A stretch of DNA of 64,000 bases from JAJRPT01 sp964465945 (GTDB lineage Bacteria; Bacteroidota; Ignavibacteria; Kapaibacteriales; UBA2268): the NCBI GenBank assembly GCA_964465945.1, contig CAYXMM010000007.1, forward strand, positions 60,264 to 124,263, in the 5' to 3' direction. Both the position numbers and the translations under genes were made by a program. Shown here piece by piece: positions 55,534 through 64,000 of this stretch. Positions within the stretch are counted from its first letter, which is position 1. Every line of letters starts with the position of its first letter. The notes below the pieces were generated by a model. It did no database searches and had not been told where the DNA came from. It worked only from the letters and a program-made list of their open reading frames with translations.

Positions 55534-56610
55534 ATGAATAGAATTCACAATTTCTCTGCTGGTCCTGCTATACTTCCAGTTCCAGTTGTAAATGCGTCAG
55601 TGAAAGCCATTGAAGAGTATAACGGCTTAGGTATGTCCGTTATGGAAATGAGCCATCGCTCAAAACCAATCGTTGCAATGTTTGAAGAAACAAATGCAAA
55701 TGTTTTGGACTTAATGAAACTTTCTGCTGATAATTATGCTGTTTTATTCTTAGGTGGCGGAGCATCTATGCAGTTTGCTATGGTTGCTTATAATTTCCTT
55801 AAAGGAACTGCTGACTATATCAATACAGGAACTTGGGCAAGCAATGCTATCAAAGAGGCAAAAAAACTTGGGAATGTAAATGTTGCTGCATCTTCTGAAG
55901 ATACTAATTTCAATTACATTCCAAAAACTTATAATCTTTCTCCTAATGCAGATTACTTACATTATACTTCAAACAATACAATCTTTGGAACTGAATTTAA
56001 ACACATTCCACAAACAAATGCTCCATTAATTTGCGATATGTCTTCTGACTTATTTGCAAGAGAAATGGATTTTTCTAAATTTGACTTAATCTATGCTGGT
56101 GCTCAAAAGAATATAGGACCTGCTGGAGCTACAATGGTTGTAATTAAGAAATCTTTCCTTGACAAAATTAATAGCAATTTACTTACAATGCTGTCTTATA
56201 AAACCCATGTTGAAAAAGAATCAATGTTTAATACTCCGCCAGTATTTCCGGTTTTCGTGGTTGGCGAAACTTTAAAATGGATTAAAAACGAAGGTGGTTT
56301 AAAAGCAATCGAACAAAGAAATATTCATAAAGCAAATTTAATATATAACGTAGTTGATGAGAACTCTTCATTCTACAAAGGAAGCGTAATTCACAAAGAA
56401 GATAGATCATTAATGAATCTAACATTTAACTTGCCAAGTGAAGAATTAGAAGAAAAATTCATAAAAGAAGCAAAAGCAAAATCATTAGACGGCTTAAAAG
56501 GACATCGCTCAGTTGGTGGAGTTAGAGCTAGCACATACAACGCTTGCCCTGTGGAATCTTGCCAAGCCCTCGCAGATTTTATGAAAGAATTCTACGTAAA
56601 CAACAAATAA
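55534..56610 (+). CDS. serC: Phosphoserine aminotransferase
   Basis: PLP enzyme turning 3-phosphohydroxypyruvate and glutamate into phosphoserine; also acts in the DXP-dependent vitamin B6 route. 358 residues. HNFSAGPAILPVPV at the start, EMSHRSKPIVAMFEE, VLFLGGGASMQFAMVAYN, the PLP-lysine segment IYAGAQKNIGPAGATMVV, TPPVFPVFVVGETLKW, and GLKGHRSVGGVRASTYNA near the end. serA lies upstream, pdxJ elsewhere in the window. Ends in a shared terminator with clpP. Confidence 0.97.
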   Translation: MNRIHNFSAGPAILPVPVVNASVKAIEEYNGLGMSVMEMSHRSKPIVAMFEETNANVLDLMKLSADNYAVLFLGGGASMQFAMVAYNFLKGTADYINTGTWASNAIKEAKKLGNVNVAASSEDTNFNYIPKTYNLSPNADYLHYTSNNTIFGTEFKHIPQTNAPLICDMSSDLFAREMDFSKFDLIYAGAQKNIGPAGATMVVIKKSFLDKINSNLLTMLSYKTHVEKESMFNTPPVFPVFVVGETLKWIKNEGGLKAIEQRNIHKANLIYNVVDENSSFYKGSVIHKEDRSLMNLTFNLPSEELEEKFIKEAKAKSLDGLKGHRSVGGVRASTYNACPVESCQALADFMKEFYVNNK

Positions 56611-56632
56611 TTCTCTCTAAATATATATAAAC

Positions 56633-56667
56633 AAAAAGGTTATTCTAATGCAGAATAACCTTTTTTT
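56633..56667 (+). terminator. Bidirectional terminator between serC and clpP
   Basis: AAAAAGGTTATTCT (56633-56646), loop AATGC, AGAATAACCTTTTT (56652-56665), with more T. The A-run on the left gives a T-run on the other strand, so it can end both converging genes. Confidence 0.95.
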
Positions 56668-56690
56668 GTGTTTACATCTACCTTAATCTC

Positions 56691-57251
56691 TTATATCTTA
56701 AAAACCGAATCAACAATGCCGTACTCTAATGACTCATTAGCGTCCATCCACCAATCACGATTAAAATCTGCCATAACCTTTTCAAATGACTGACCACAAT
56801 TATCTGCCAAAATTTGTGCACTTAATTCTTTAGTCTTAATAATCTCTTTTGCTTGAATTTCAATGTCCGAAGATTGACCTCTTGCACCACCGCTTGGCTG
56901 ATGAATCATTACCTTGCCATGAGGGAAGATAAACCTTTTACCTTTTTCGCCAGCCGATAATAATATCGAACCCATAGAAGCTGCTAAGCCCATACAAATT
57001 GTAGAAACAGGTGATGAAATCGACTTCATTGCATCGTAAATCGCAAAACCAGATGTTACATACCCACCAGGAGAATTAATATAAAATTTAATTTCTTTAC
57101 CTGGGCTCTCAGCATCTAAATAAAATAGTCTATCAATAATATGCTTTGCAGAATCGTCATCAACTTGCCCCCACAAAAACACCTTTCTTTCTTCTAATAA
57201 TTTTTTATCAATCAAATTTTGAGTGCCATCAAACTGCTTATTATCTTCCAT
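56691..57251 (-). CDS. clpP: ATP-dependent Clp protease proteolytic subunit
   Basis: Tetradecameric serine peptidase barrel that works with ClpX or ClpA/C to degrade proteins. 186 residues, normal length without a long propeptide. Catalytic triad: S92 in GLAASMGS, H117 in MIHQPSGG, D166 in NRDWWMD. ERKVFLWGQVDD and INSPGGYVTSGFAIYD are also typical. clpX is not next to it. Confidence 0.96.
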   Translation of the reverse strand: MEDNKQFDGTQNLIDKKLLEERKVFLWGQVDDDSAKHIIDRLFYLDAESPGKEIKFYINSPGGYVTSGFAIYDAMKSISSPVSTICMGLAASMGSILLSAGEKGKRFIFPHGKVMIHQPSGGARGQSSDIEIQAKEIIKTKELSAQILADNCGQSFEKVMADFNRDWWMDANESLEYGIVDSVFKI

Positions 57252-57370
57252 TTTTTCCTTTTTGAATTTTAAATTTATTATAAAACGAAATTAATGAAAA
57301 CTTATTTAATTTATTTTTGGTTCAAGACTATTAAAAAAGATTCCAAATCTTTGTAAAAGGTTAAGAATCA

Positions 57371-58011
57371 ATGAAAAACAAGTATATTTATCATTCAAAA
57401 ATAACGGAACAAAAATTCATATAAATATTGTCATACTTCTGTTATGATTTAGAAGCATCAAAAACAGCTGAAGTACTTTAAATAAATCGCAATACAATTA
57501 ATAAGATTTATGATAAAATTAGAGAGGTGATTTACATTGATTGTGAACAACAAAGTCCACTTGGAAAAGGTAGCATTGAACTTGATGAAAGTTACTTTGG
57601 GGCAAGACCTGTAAAAGGAATAAGAGGTAGAGGTGCTAAAGGTAAAACAAAGGTATTTGGAATGCTAAAGCGTAATGGTAAAGTTTATACTCAAATAGTT
57701 AATAATTGCTCTATAAGTGAATTATTACCAATTATAGAAGAGCAAGCAGATAAAGTTCTACAATATATACAGATGGTTTTAAAAGTTACGACGGATTAGC
57801 AGATTACGGTTACAAAAGGCATCATAGAATAATTCATAGTGAAAATGAGTTCGCAGAAGGACATAATCATATTAATGGAATAGAAAACTTCTGGGATCTA
57901 TGTAAAATCCGATTAAGTCGTTTCAGAGGTATTCATAAGAAGAAATTACAAATATATTAGAAAAAGAATAGTCATATAGAAAATTACCACCACTTCGATA
58001 AATTAGATTAA
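57371..58011 (+). pseudogene. Decayed IS1595-type (ISXO2-like) transposase
   Basis: Reading ATG 57371 onward gives an IS1595-like transposase with stops: TAA at 57422 and at 57479, then an open stretch 57527-57798 with IELDESYFGARPVKGIRGRG (first catalytic Asp) and KTKVFGMLKRNGKVYTQIV. A frameshift around 57752-57765 moves the frame; it continues YTDGFKSYDGLADYGY, then HSENEFAEGHNHINGIENFW (second Asp and Glu of DDE), a TAG at 57958, and ends at 58011. No clear inverted repeats or target duplication are seen. Inactive. Confidence 0.88.
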
Positions 58012-58163
58012 TATAACAATTAAAATAAATTCATAATCTAAAAATTAATTTTTAAAAATCAAAATATAAGTCTATATATATAAATAAATTAAAAAAATGT
58101 TAAAAACTAAATTAAATTATTTCACATTTTTCCCGTTATGTTTTAGCATTAAATGTGTCTATG

Positions 58164-58426
58164 TATATATGAAAAGTACAAATTTTCAAAAAGTATTGTA
58201 TGGAAGGATTTAATTAACAAGATATGTCGTTACGTTCAAAATAGTAGCTTCGTCATTCTGAGCGAAGCGAAGAATCCAGATTTTTTATTTAAAATCGAAG
58301 ATTTTATCGTTTTTTTAAATTGTATCTTATGTAAACATAAGATACACATTTTACTGGATGTTTCGCTGCGCTCAACATGACGACAAGTTCATTATATATA
58401 TGAAAAGCGCAAATTTTGAAAAAGTT
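58164..58426 (+). repeat. Direct repeat pair flanking a palindromic element
   Basis: 58164-58195 and 58395-58426 share TATATATGAAAAG, then CAAATTTT and AAAAAGT with a few changes. The palindromic element lies between them. The right copy sits before the 1275-aa gene, so the pair may be a split promoter region. No gene is supported here; an open frame at 58153-58380 lies over the palindrome and is not credible. Confidence 0.7.
58251..58382. repeat. Nested palindromic intergenic repeat element
   Basis: Outer arms: CGTCATTCTGAGCGAAGCGA plus AGAATCC (58251-58277) and GGATGTTTCGCTGCGCTCAA plus CATGACG (58356-58382), an imperfect inverted repeat. Inner hairpin: GTATCTTATG (58322-58331), TAAA, CATAAGATAC (58336-58345), perfect. 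The outer sequence GTCATTCTGAGCGnAGCGAA is the type of short dispersed repeat found in many Bacteroidota and other genomes. Confidence 0.85.
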
Positions 58427-58470
58427 TTATTAAATTGTAAAAAATAATTAATCATTTTAGAGGGGTTTTT

Positions 58471-61400
58471 ATGAAATTTTTACCAAAAATCGAACTAATA
58501 CTTCATAAGTCCTTATATATATGGGTCATTTTAGTTACAACTGCTAATGCTCAGATTATGTATAATAAGGCAAAACCAGTTAGCTTGGAATCACAATCGT
58601 TCAAGCAACTGCAAGAATTGCCAATTATCGACTTTCCTGTCGATGAAAATGGTTCGATGTTCCAGTCGTCGCTTAACGTTGATGTAAAGAAAAATGCGCT
58701 CTTTGAATCGGCAAAGGGAAAAAATATTGCTCGACTTATGATAAAAGTTAATGCTAAATCACTTGGAAATATAACAATAAATTTCAAAGATGTTTTACTT
58801 AATAATAATTCCTATTGCTTGGTTTACACGCAAGACCAAAAAATAGTAGCAGGTCCAATATATCAAAAGTCAATAAATAACAAGCAATTCACAATAATGA
58901 ATATTCCCGCTTCGGAATTAATTTTAGAAGTGATTTACAAAAACAAAGCCGATTTCACATTAAAATTAAATGAAGTAAGCTTTGCATCTCTTGTAAATTT
59001 AAAGGAAGCAAAGAAGAAAGAAAAGAAAATCAATCAGGAGAAGTTTTTATCGGGTAGTTGCGATAATTTGGGAGTGGTAGGTTTTAAAGATAATATTTTA
59101 AACTTAAAAAAAATGGATTGTTCAAGTGGTATATATAATAGTAGTGAAGGATGTGAATGGCTCGGAGCAAATAATTTGCAAATGAATGACATAAAGACTT
59201 TCTCAAAATTTAATTCAATAAATGATATTGGATATACAGATTTTAAAGCAACCCGCTCAACTTGTAATTTTATGTTACATTGGTTGGCATGTCCTTTAGA
59301 TTCCATTTATCCAGACAGCTTAAGGTTCAGTACAAATAATGCAACATTAATTAATTTTCCGTCAGTTAATTGCGGAGACTCATATATTATAGTTGCGGCT
59401 CATCAAGTTGGGGCTTATGGCATAGATTCATTACAAAATTCACAACATGCAAGGGATAATGCAATAGTCAGATTTAATTACCACTACAAATATGGCACAC
59501 CCGAGCATTTGTTTAATGTTATATGTAAAGATAATGTAAATAACTTTAATTTATGGAGATCTACTATAAATTTTGATGAAGTGATTGATTATCAAGGCGT
59601 TGAAATATTTGCTATGGACGATGCAGCCGCACAAGATTTTATAATATTAAAAATGAATTGTAAACCATTTTATAAAGAGAATCACCTTGGCTGGACTAAA
59701 CAGACAAAGTTTGATACTCAATATAATTACATTGGACACAATGAGTTGCATTCTGATTATCATTATCTTAATTCTTTAACTTATAAACCATTTGCAGATA
59801 ATACATTTATCATTGGTTCAAGAACAGGAGCAACTCCAAAACTTATACTCAGCAATTATTTTACTTTTGATAATAACTATGTTATTGCTGATGAAAATGA
59901 AATTTTTAGTCACCCTTCTGGCTCAGATTTTAATTATAGTGGTTACTCTGGTTCTTGTATTTTTTACAAAAATTACTTGAATAGTGGAAGTGAAGTTGCT
60001 CTTGGAATTATGGATGATGGGGACAGATATGTTTTTTTTAATAAAAGTAATTTTAAAAATATACTTGATAAAAACATATCAGTGCCACCAAGTGGCTACT
60101 CATCAATTAGTGAATATTTTACAGCAAATAGTTTTAATCCGCTTTTTAATTCTGAAATTAAAAATATTTTGCATCATAAAAAGAATGGAACAACTTCAAT
60201 TACCGCTATTGATACTTTTCGTTGGTATCCTTCGATGAGCAACAAGGAAAAATGTCCAAGTCCAGTGGCAACAGGGGATTCTTGCGACTTTGATATAAAT
60301 GATTATACAAGCATAGTAACTGCTGGCGATTCAGTTTGTATTTCCATTAGTCAAATCCCAAGTTCAAAATTTCCTGACCAAAATAATATCCCAAAAGGAT
60401 ATAGAATTTACCACAACTTTGGCGAGCAAAAAACACTTAAATGGGAATCATTTCAAGATAACCAGGATATTACATTCCCGATTGAATTTTGCCTGTCAAA
60501 ATGTGAAATGTTAGATTTACTTGCTATAGGTCGAGATGGCTTAGATATTGGAATTGATTTCTATGATGAAAGTGGCAATGTATATAATAATATCGGTTGT
60601 GATACGGCATCAATTTATTACGAATTTCCAACATTTTGTGAGCTATTTGATGTGAATATACAAAAGATAGACTCATCAGGAGCTTGTTGCACCTATAAAA
60701 TTGATTTAACTATTGATTATGAACTTGGTAATCTTTTAGATTGTAGTGCTAATCCTAATATACGGAAGCTGTTAGATTCAATATATTTCAAATCATCACT
60801 AGAGTTAGAGCCATTCAGAATACAAGAAACAGATAGTTTAACATTTGACACATTAAACGGATTAATTTCATTTCAATACACACCATGTCCCGATTCAATC
60901 CCAACAAATACTTCGTTTAAGTTTTATGTTTCAAATAATGGTGTAATGTGTGAAATAGATAGTATAGATTTTCCATCTTGTGCTTGCAACTGCCCTACAA
61001 ATGCTAATGACTGGGTAGATATAATAGTTAATAGTGGAGAGCCACCTTGTTCCCCTGATGAATGTAAATTTATAGTTAACATTGACATTCCGTCATTAGA
61101 AGGGCAGTGCTATAAATATTATAAAATTGACGACGAACCAATACTCAAACCCTTACCACCAAATGGTGAAATACTTTTTACCCCTTCATGCATTTATAAA
61201 GGTGAATCAAAAGACATTAACATTAATTTATATGTAGATGGTCCTTTTAGTGATTCTTGCTTAATTACAAAATCCATTATCTGCCCTCTTGTTGATGAAA
61301 AAAATATTTGTACTCCCGATTGTCCAGAGTCTGAGTGGAAAGATTCTATATCAACAATGCAAGTACCAGGTTGTACTGATTGTAATGTTAGAATTTCTTA

Positions 61401-62298
61401 TGTTTATAGAAAGGTGGCATGTTACAACCCACCAAGACAAGATCTTCAAATCAATAAACTTGAGACATTTAGTTCAAACCCATCAAATCCGGATGCTTGT
61501 GGCTTATGCACTATTGATATTAAAGAACTATACCAGCGAGCAATAAAACAACTCATTCTTGATAATCCTATGGATTTCCACCCAATAGCAAATGAAGAAG
61601 AGTTTCCAAATCCTGAATATTGTGACACAACATGGCGAATAGTACAAAATTCTTGCTGGGCACAAATTCCTCTTGGACAATATGGAACGGTAGAAAACCC
61701 TACACCAAACTTTGCGATAGTTCCTTGTGATTCTTCTGAATGTTGTATGGTTGAACTGGAAGTTTGTAGGTGGGGTAGCCCAAGAAAAATTAACATTTCA
61801 GTATTAACAACTTGGAATGAATTAGACTCTTGCGATTCTAAATATTTTTGGTATCATAACCCACATGTTGAAATAATTGACACAAGTGTATTTCCACCTG
61901 ATTTCGTTATGGTATGTTGTTCTTATGCGCAATGCCATAGCACTTGCGAGGACTGGCTGAATGACTTAGATACTATGAACTTTAAGGGATATTTTAAATC
62001 TTCTATTGACAATGATAATGATGATAATAGAAAAATAGAAATTAATGGTAGAACAAAACTAATTCAAAATTATGACAAAATAGATTTAGAAATATACACA
62101 AGTAAAGAGGCAGAAATTGCATACATATCCTTGTATAATCTACACGGAAAAGTGCTATATAGCAGTAGTATTGAGTTGAAAAATGGTACTAATCACCTAA
62201 TAATTAACTCGTCGGCTTTGCCAACTGGGCTCTATTTTCTAAATATAAACTTAGACGGAACGCAAAATTTTAATCATAAATTCATAATAATTAAATAA
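58471..62298 (+). CDS. T9SS-exported protein with trypsin-like protease domain and Cys-rich modules
   Basis: 1275 residues. Signal peptide ends near TTANAQ. Residues about 29-200 look like a pro-region. About 260-530 hold a probable S1-type protease: H311 in IIVAAHQVG, D389 in AAQDFIILKMN, S493 in NYSGYSGSCIF, in the right order and spacing for lysyl-endopeptidase-like enzymes. About 560-950 are Cys-rich, probably beta-sandwich units that each start with a C-x-x-hydrophobic strand. About 951-1155 form a module homologous to the 196-aa protein at 1939. The C-terminal about 85 residues, ending GLYFLNINLDGTQNFNHKF then IIIK, look like a T9SS sorting domain. AGAGGGG before the ATG. Confidence 0.82.
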   Translation: MKFLPKIELILHKSLYIWVILVTTANAQIMYNKAKPVSLESQSFKQLQELPIIDFPVDENGSMFQSSLNVDVKKNALFESAKGKNIARLMIKVNAKSLGNITINFKDVLLNNNSYCLVYTQDQKIVAGPIYQKSINNKQFTIMNIPASELILEVIYKNKADFTLKLNEVSFASLVNLKEAKKKEKKINQEKFLSGSCDNLGVVGFKDNILNLKKMDCSSGIYNSSEGCEWLGANNLQMNDIKTFSKFNSINDIGYTDFKATRSTCNFMLHWLACPLDSIYPDSLRFSTNNATLINFPSVNCGDSYIIVAAHQVGAYGIDSLQNSQHARDNAIVRFNYHYKYGTPEHLFNVICKDNVNNFNLWRSTINFDEVIDYQGVEIFAMDDAAAQDFIILKMNCKPFYKENHLGWTKQTKFDTQYNYIGHNELHSDYHYLNSLTYKPFADNTFIIGSRTGATPKLILSNYFTFDNNYVIADENEIFSHPSGSDFNYSGYSGSCIFYKNYLNSGSEVALGIMDDGDRYVFFNKSNFKNILDKNISVPPSGYSSISEYFTANSFNPLFNSEIKNILHHKKNGTTSITAIDTFRWYPSMSNKEKCPSPVATGDSCDFDINDYTSIVTAGDSVCISISQIPSSKFPDQNNIPKGYRIYHNFGEQKTLKWESFQDNQDITFPIEFCLSKCEMLDLLAIGRDGLDIGIDFYDESGNVYNNIGCDTASIYYEFPTFCELFDVNIQKIDSSGACCTYKIDLTIDYELGNLLDCSANPNIRKLLDSIYFKSSLELEPFRIQETDSLTFDTLNGLISFQYTPCPDSIPTNTSFKFYVSNNGVMCEIDSIDFPSCACNCPTNANDWVDIIVNSGEPPCSPDECKFIVNIDIPSLEGQCYKYYKIDDEPILKPLPPNGEILFTPSCIYKGESKDININLYVDGPFSDSCLITKSIICPLVDEKNICTPDCPESEWKDSISTMQVPGCTDCNVRISYVYRKVACYNPPRQDLQINKLETFSSNPSNPDACGLCTIDIKELYQRAIKQLILDNPMDFHPIANEEEFPNPEYCDTTWRIVQNSCWAQIPLGQYGTVENPTPNFAIVPCDSSECCMVELEVCRWGSPRKINISVLTTWNELDSCDSKYFWYHNPHVEIIDTSVFPPDFVMVCCSYAQCHSTCEDWLNDLDTMNFKGYFKSSIDNDNDDNRKIEINGRTKLIQNYDKIDLEIYTSKEAEIAYISLYNLHGKVLYSSSIELKNGTNHLIINSSALPTGLYFLNINLDGTQNFNHKFIIIK

Positions 62299-62307
62299 GG
62301 AGGCAAT

Positions 62308-64000
62308 ATGTGTAAGTATATTTTTTTAATACTTGTTTTATCTTTTAAGATAAATTTAAATAGTCAAAATGTATGGGAGATGACCGAATGGCGAGCAGGT
62401 GGAAAATTTGAAACATTGGAATGTATTGACTCAAATAATTGCTTTTCGGTAACTCGGAATGGAAGAGTTTTGTATTCAAGCAATCAAGGTAAAAGTTGGA
62501 AAATACTTTTAGATGAGAAAGTAGGGTATAGAACGGGTGGTTGGATTGAAAGCACTGCTTTTATTGATACAAATGAATTTTTTTTAGTAGATTGGAAAGG
62601 TATAATTTTTAGTACTTCTGATGGAGGAAAAACATTTGATTCGCTTGATATTAGAGAAAATTCTGAAATATATGGATTAAAAATGTTTAATAAGAATGAA
62701 GGACTTGCAACTGTAGCGATATGGAATGTAGAAAATCCGAGAATGTCTCTTTTTTATACTAAAGATAGTTGGAAAAGTTGGGATACTATTATTAGCTGGG
62801 AAAATACAACTTATATAAGAAAACCATTCTTTCATAATGATGACCTATTATTTGAATATTCTAATTATACAGTTATAAATCCAGGGTCTTATCTCATAAA
62901 ATATAGCATTGTAGTTTTAGATATTGCAAGTAAAAGCGTAACCAAATTAACAGAGCTTCCAACTCTAAGTTCACCAATTAATATAATTACCCCAAATGCA
63001 ACTTATGCAAAAACAGAAAGCTATTATTTTAAACCCTTCTTTATTTCATTATCTGGTGAACAAACATCTTATGACGGCATACTCAAATATAATTTTAAAA
63101 CAAATGCTTGGCGAAAGGTTTTAGAATTGTATTATACTTCGAATCCATTTACTTTGCGTGACATTGCATTTAAAAATGATTCGATAGGAATTGCAGTAGG
63201 TAGTTGGGGTAAAATCCTTTACACCTACGATGCGGGTGAAAGCTGGTACTATGAAACAGAACCAAATAAATTTATAGATGTCGGTGGTTCAGAAAATCCT
63301 GTTATGCACGTGGACTTTGCTGGGAATACTCCTATAATAGCCGGTTACGATAAATATTTATTTCAAATGATTGAAGACAATCTTGCCCCTCAGCCACAAG
63401 ACACGTTAATTATAAGTGGTTATGTAATGGATGGCGATAAGCCCCAAGTCGAAGTACCAGTTGCTTTAGATAATAGAATAACGATGACTGATAGTAATGG
63501 ATTTTATAAGTTTATCCATATACGAGCTAAAAAAGAGTATAATATAAATGTGTTAAATAAATATTATTCATATACACCTTATAGTTATTTACCAAAAATT
63601 CTTCATTTTTTTACAACCAAAGATACGATGATTAATTTTCAAGCAAAAGATGAAAGGGAATACTATAATTTTTCTGGTAACGTAGTAGATGATTCTTACA
63701 ATGGTTTAGAAGATATTGCCGTTGTGATGACAAAGGTTGGATATGAATATCAAAAAATTAAAGATACTGTGTTTACAAATAAAAATGGCTACTATCTATT
63801 TGAGAATATGGAAAGTTTTAATTATGAAATTTCTCCATTCTCTGATAAATATACGTTTAAACCACAAAAACTTACATATAAATTAAGTGAAAACATTAGT
63901 ACACCTTACTATTTCATCGCCAGCCCCATAACCAGCGTAGAAGTCCCTCAGAAATTCCAAGTACGAGCGAATGTATTATACAGCGAAGACGTAGCAGGAA
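62308..64000 (+). CDS. Secreted propeller and carboxypeptidase-regulatory-like protein, 5' part (truncated by window end)
   Basis: Open from ATG 62308 to the window edge (564 codons); strong AAGGAGG at 62297-62303. Signal peptide MCKYIFLILVLSFKINLNSQ. The first about 360 residues have BNR/Ycf48-type blades (NGRVLYSSNQGKSWKILLD, GIIFSTSDGGKTFDSLDI, GKILYTYDAGESWYYE). Then at least two carboxypeptidase-regulatory/CNA-B-like modules with plug-like TDSNGFYKFIHI and TNKNGYYLFENMESF. The C-terminus is missing, so a T9SS sorting domain cannot be confirmed. It is 9 bp after the 1275-aa gene and likely co-transcribed. Confidence 0.82.
   Translation, partial: MCKYIFLILVLSFKINLNSQNVWEMTEWRAGGKFETLECIDSNNCFSVTRNGRVLYSSNQGKSWKILLDEKVGYRTGGWIESTAFIDTNEFFLVDWKGIIFSTSDGGKTFDSLDIRENSEIYGLKMFNKNEGLATVAIWNVENPRMSLFYTKDSWKSWDTIISWENTTYIRKPFFHNDDLLFEYSNYTVINPGSYLIKYSIVVLDIASKSVTKLTELPTLSSPINIITPNATYAKTESYYFKPFFISLSGEQTSYDGILKYNFKTNAWRKVLELYYTSNPFTLRDIAFKNDSIGIAVGSWGKILYTYDAGESWYYETEPNKFIDVGGSENPVMHVDFAGNTPIIAGYDKYLFQMIEDNLAPQPQDTLIISGYVMDGDKPQVEVPVALDNRITMTDSNGFYKFIHIRAKKEYNINVLNKYYSYTPYSYLPKILHFFTTKDTMINFQAKDEREYYNFSGNVVDDSYNGLEDIAVVMTKVGYEYQKIKDTVFTNKNGYYLFENMESFNYEISPFSDKYTFKPQKLTYKLSENISTPYYFIASPITSVEVPQKFQVRANVLYSEDVAG

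Noticed and set aside
58153..58380. 75-aa open frame
   Set aside because: Runs through the palindromic repeat; no ribosome site or domain.
61446..61796. 116-aa minus-strand open frame
   Set aside because: Antisense to the Cys-rich module of the 1275-aa protein.
1..64000. tRNA or rRNA genes, prophage or defence island
   Set aside because: No T-loop/acceptor patterns, structural phage genes, restriction systems or toxin-antitoxin pairs were seen in the gaps between genes.

Overview
The window comes from an AT-rich bacterium of the Bacteroidota/Chlorobiota/Ignavibacteria (FCB) lineage. The evidence is several type IX secretion (T9SS) C-terminal sorting domains, a TonB-dependent receptor with a carboxypeptidase-regulatory-like N-terminus, many lipoproteins with lipoboxes, -7 boxes matching the Bacteroidota form TAnnTTTG, and a ClpP/AccA/NuoF/IF-2 gene set typical of the group. 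The genus cannot be fixed from the sequence alone. I saw no rRNA, tRNA, CRISPR array or prophage.

Layout. 1-5 kb: the 5' part of lon (minus strand), then two secreted-protein genes lying between two near-identical 33-bp direct repeats, then a zinc-type CDF transporter. 6.1-7.2 kb: prfB with its programmed +1 frameshift. 7.3-10.2 kb: two consecutive small units of secreted or lipoprotein genes. They start with homologous leaders that carry 15-bp tandem repeats and end with homologous hairpins, but their coding contents are unrelated; the second unit contains a small membrane protein broken by a homopolymer frameshift. 10.2-15.2 kb (minus): mutL, a large TPR lipoprotein and an acidic hypothetical. 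15.6-17.6 kb: a secreted S9 peptidase. 17.9-20.4 kb: divergent 4-hydroxyphenylpyruvate dioxygenase and a glutaryl-CoA-dehydrogenase-like flavoprotein. 20.4-22.5 kb: nuoF and nadD. 22.6-29.1 kb: the operon nusA-infB-rbfA-truB-ribF, with a hairpin at the start of its leader and tandem Arg/Gly/Asn-rich repeats in IF-2.

29.3-44.4 kb is mostly cell-surface: TonB receptor, T9SS beta-helix protein, lipoprotein and outer-membrane barrel, then pdxJ, the menG/ubiE methyltransferase and a UbiA-like 9-TM protein, then a 1372-residue T9SS adhesin-like protein paired with a PorT-like barrel. 44.5-49.7 kb holds a DUF6157-like gene and a minus-strand operon (TPR protein, UvrD-type helicase, GT4 glycosyltransferase, HAD phosphatase). 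49.8-56.6 kb runs serA, a polyprenol-phosphate mannosyltransferase-like gene, a GT2 fused to a degenerate sugar-phosphate transferase, accA, a cell-wall amidase and serC. clpP faces serC.

57.3-58.4 kb is an accessory patch: a decayed IS1595-type transposase and a nested palindromic intergenic repeat. Beyond it lies a 1275-residue T9SS protein with an apparent trypsin-like triad and a Cys-rich C-terminal module, followed by a truncated secreted propeller protein. The Cys-rich module at the end of the 1275-residue protein aligns with the complete 196-residue protein next to lon, so the two ends of the window carry one uncharacterised family of secreted cysteine-rich domains. Most of the genes are housekeeping. 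The novel content lies in the surface and secreted proteins and in the repeated non-coding sequences around them.
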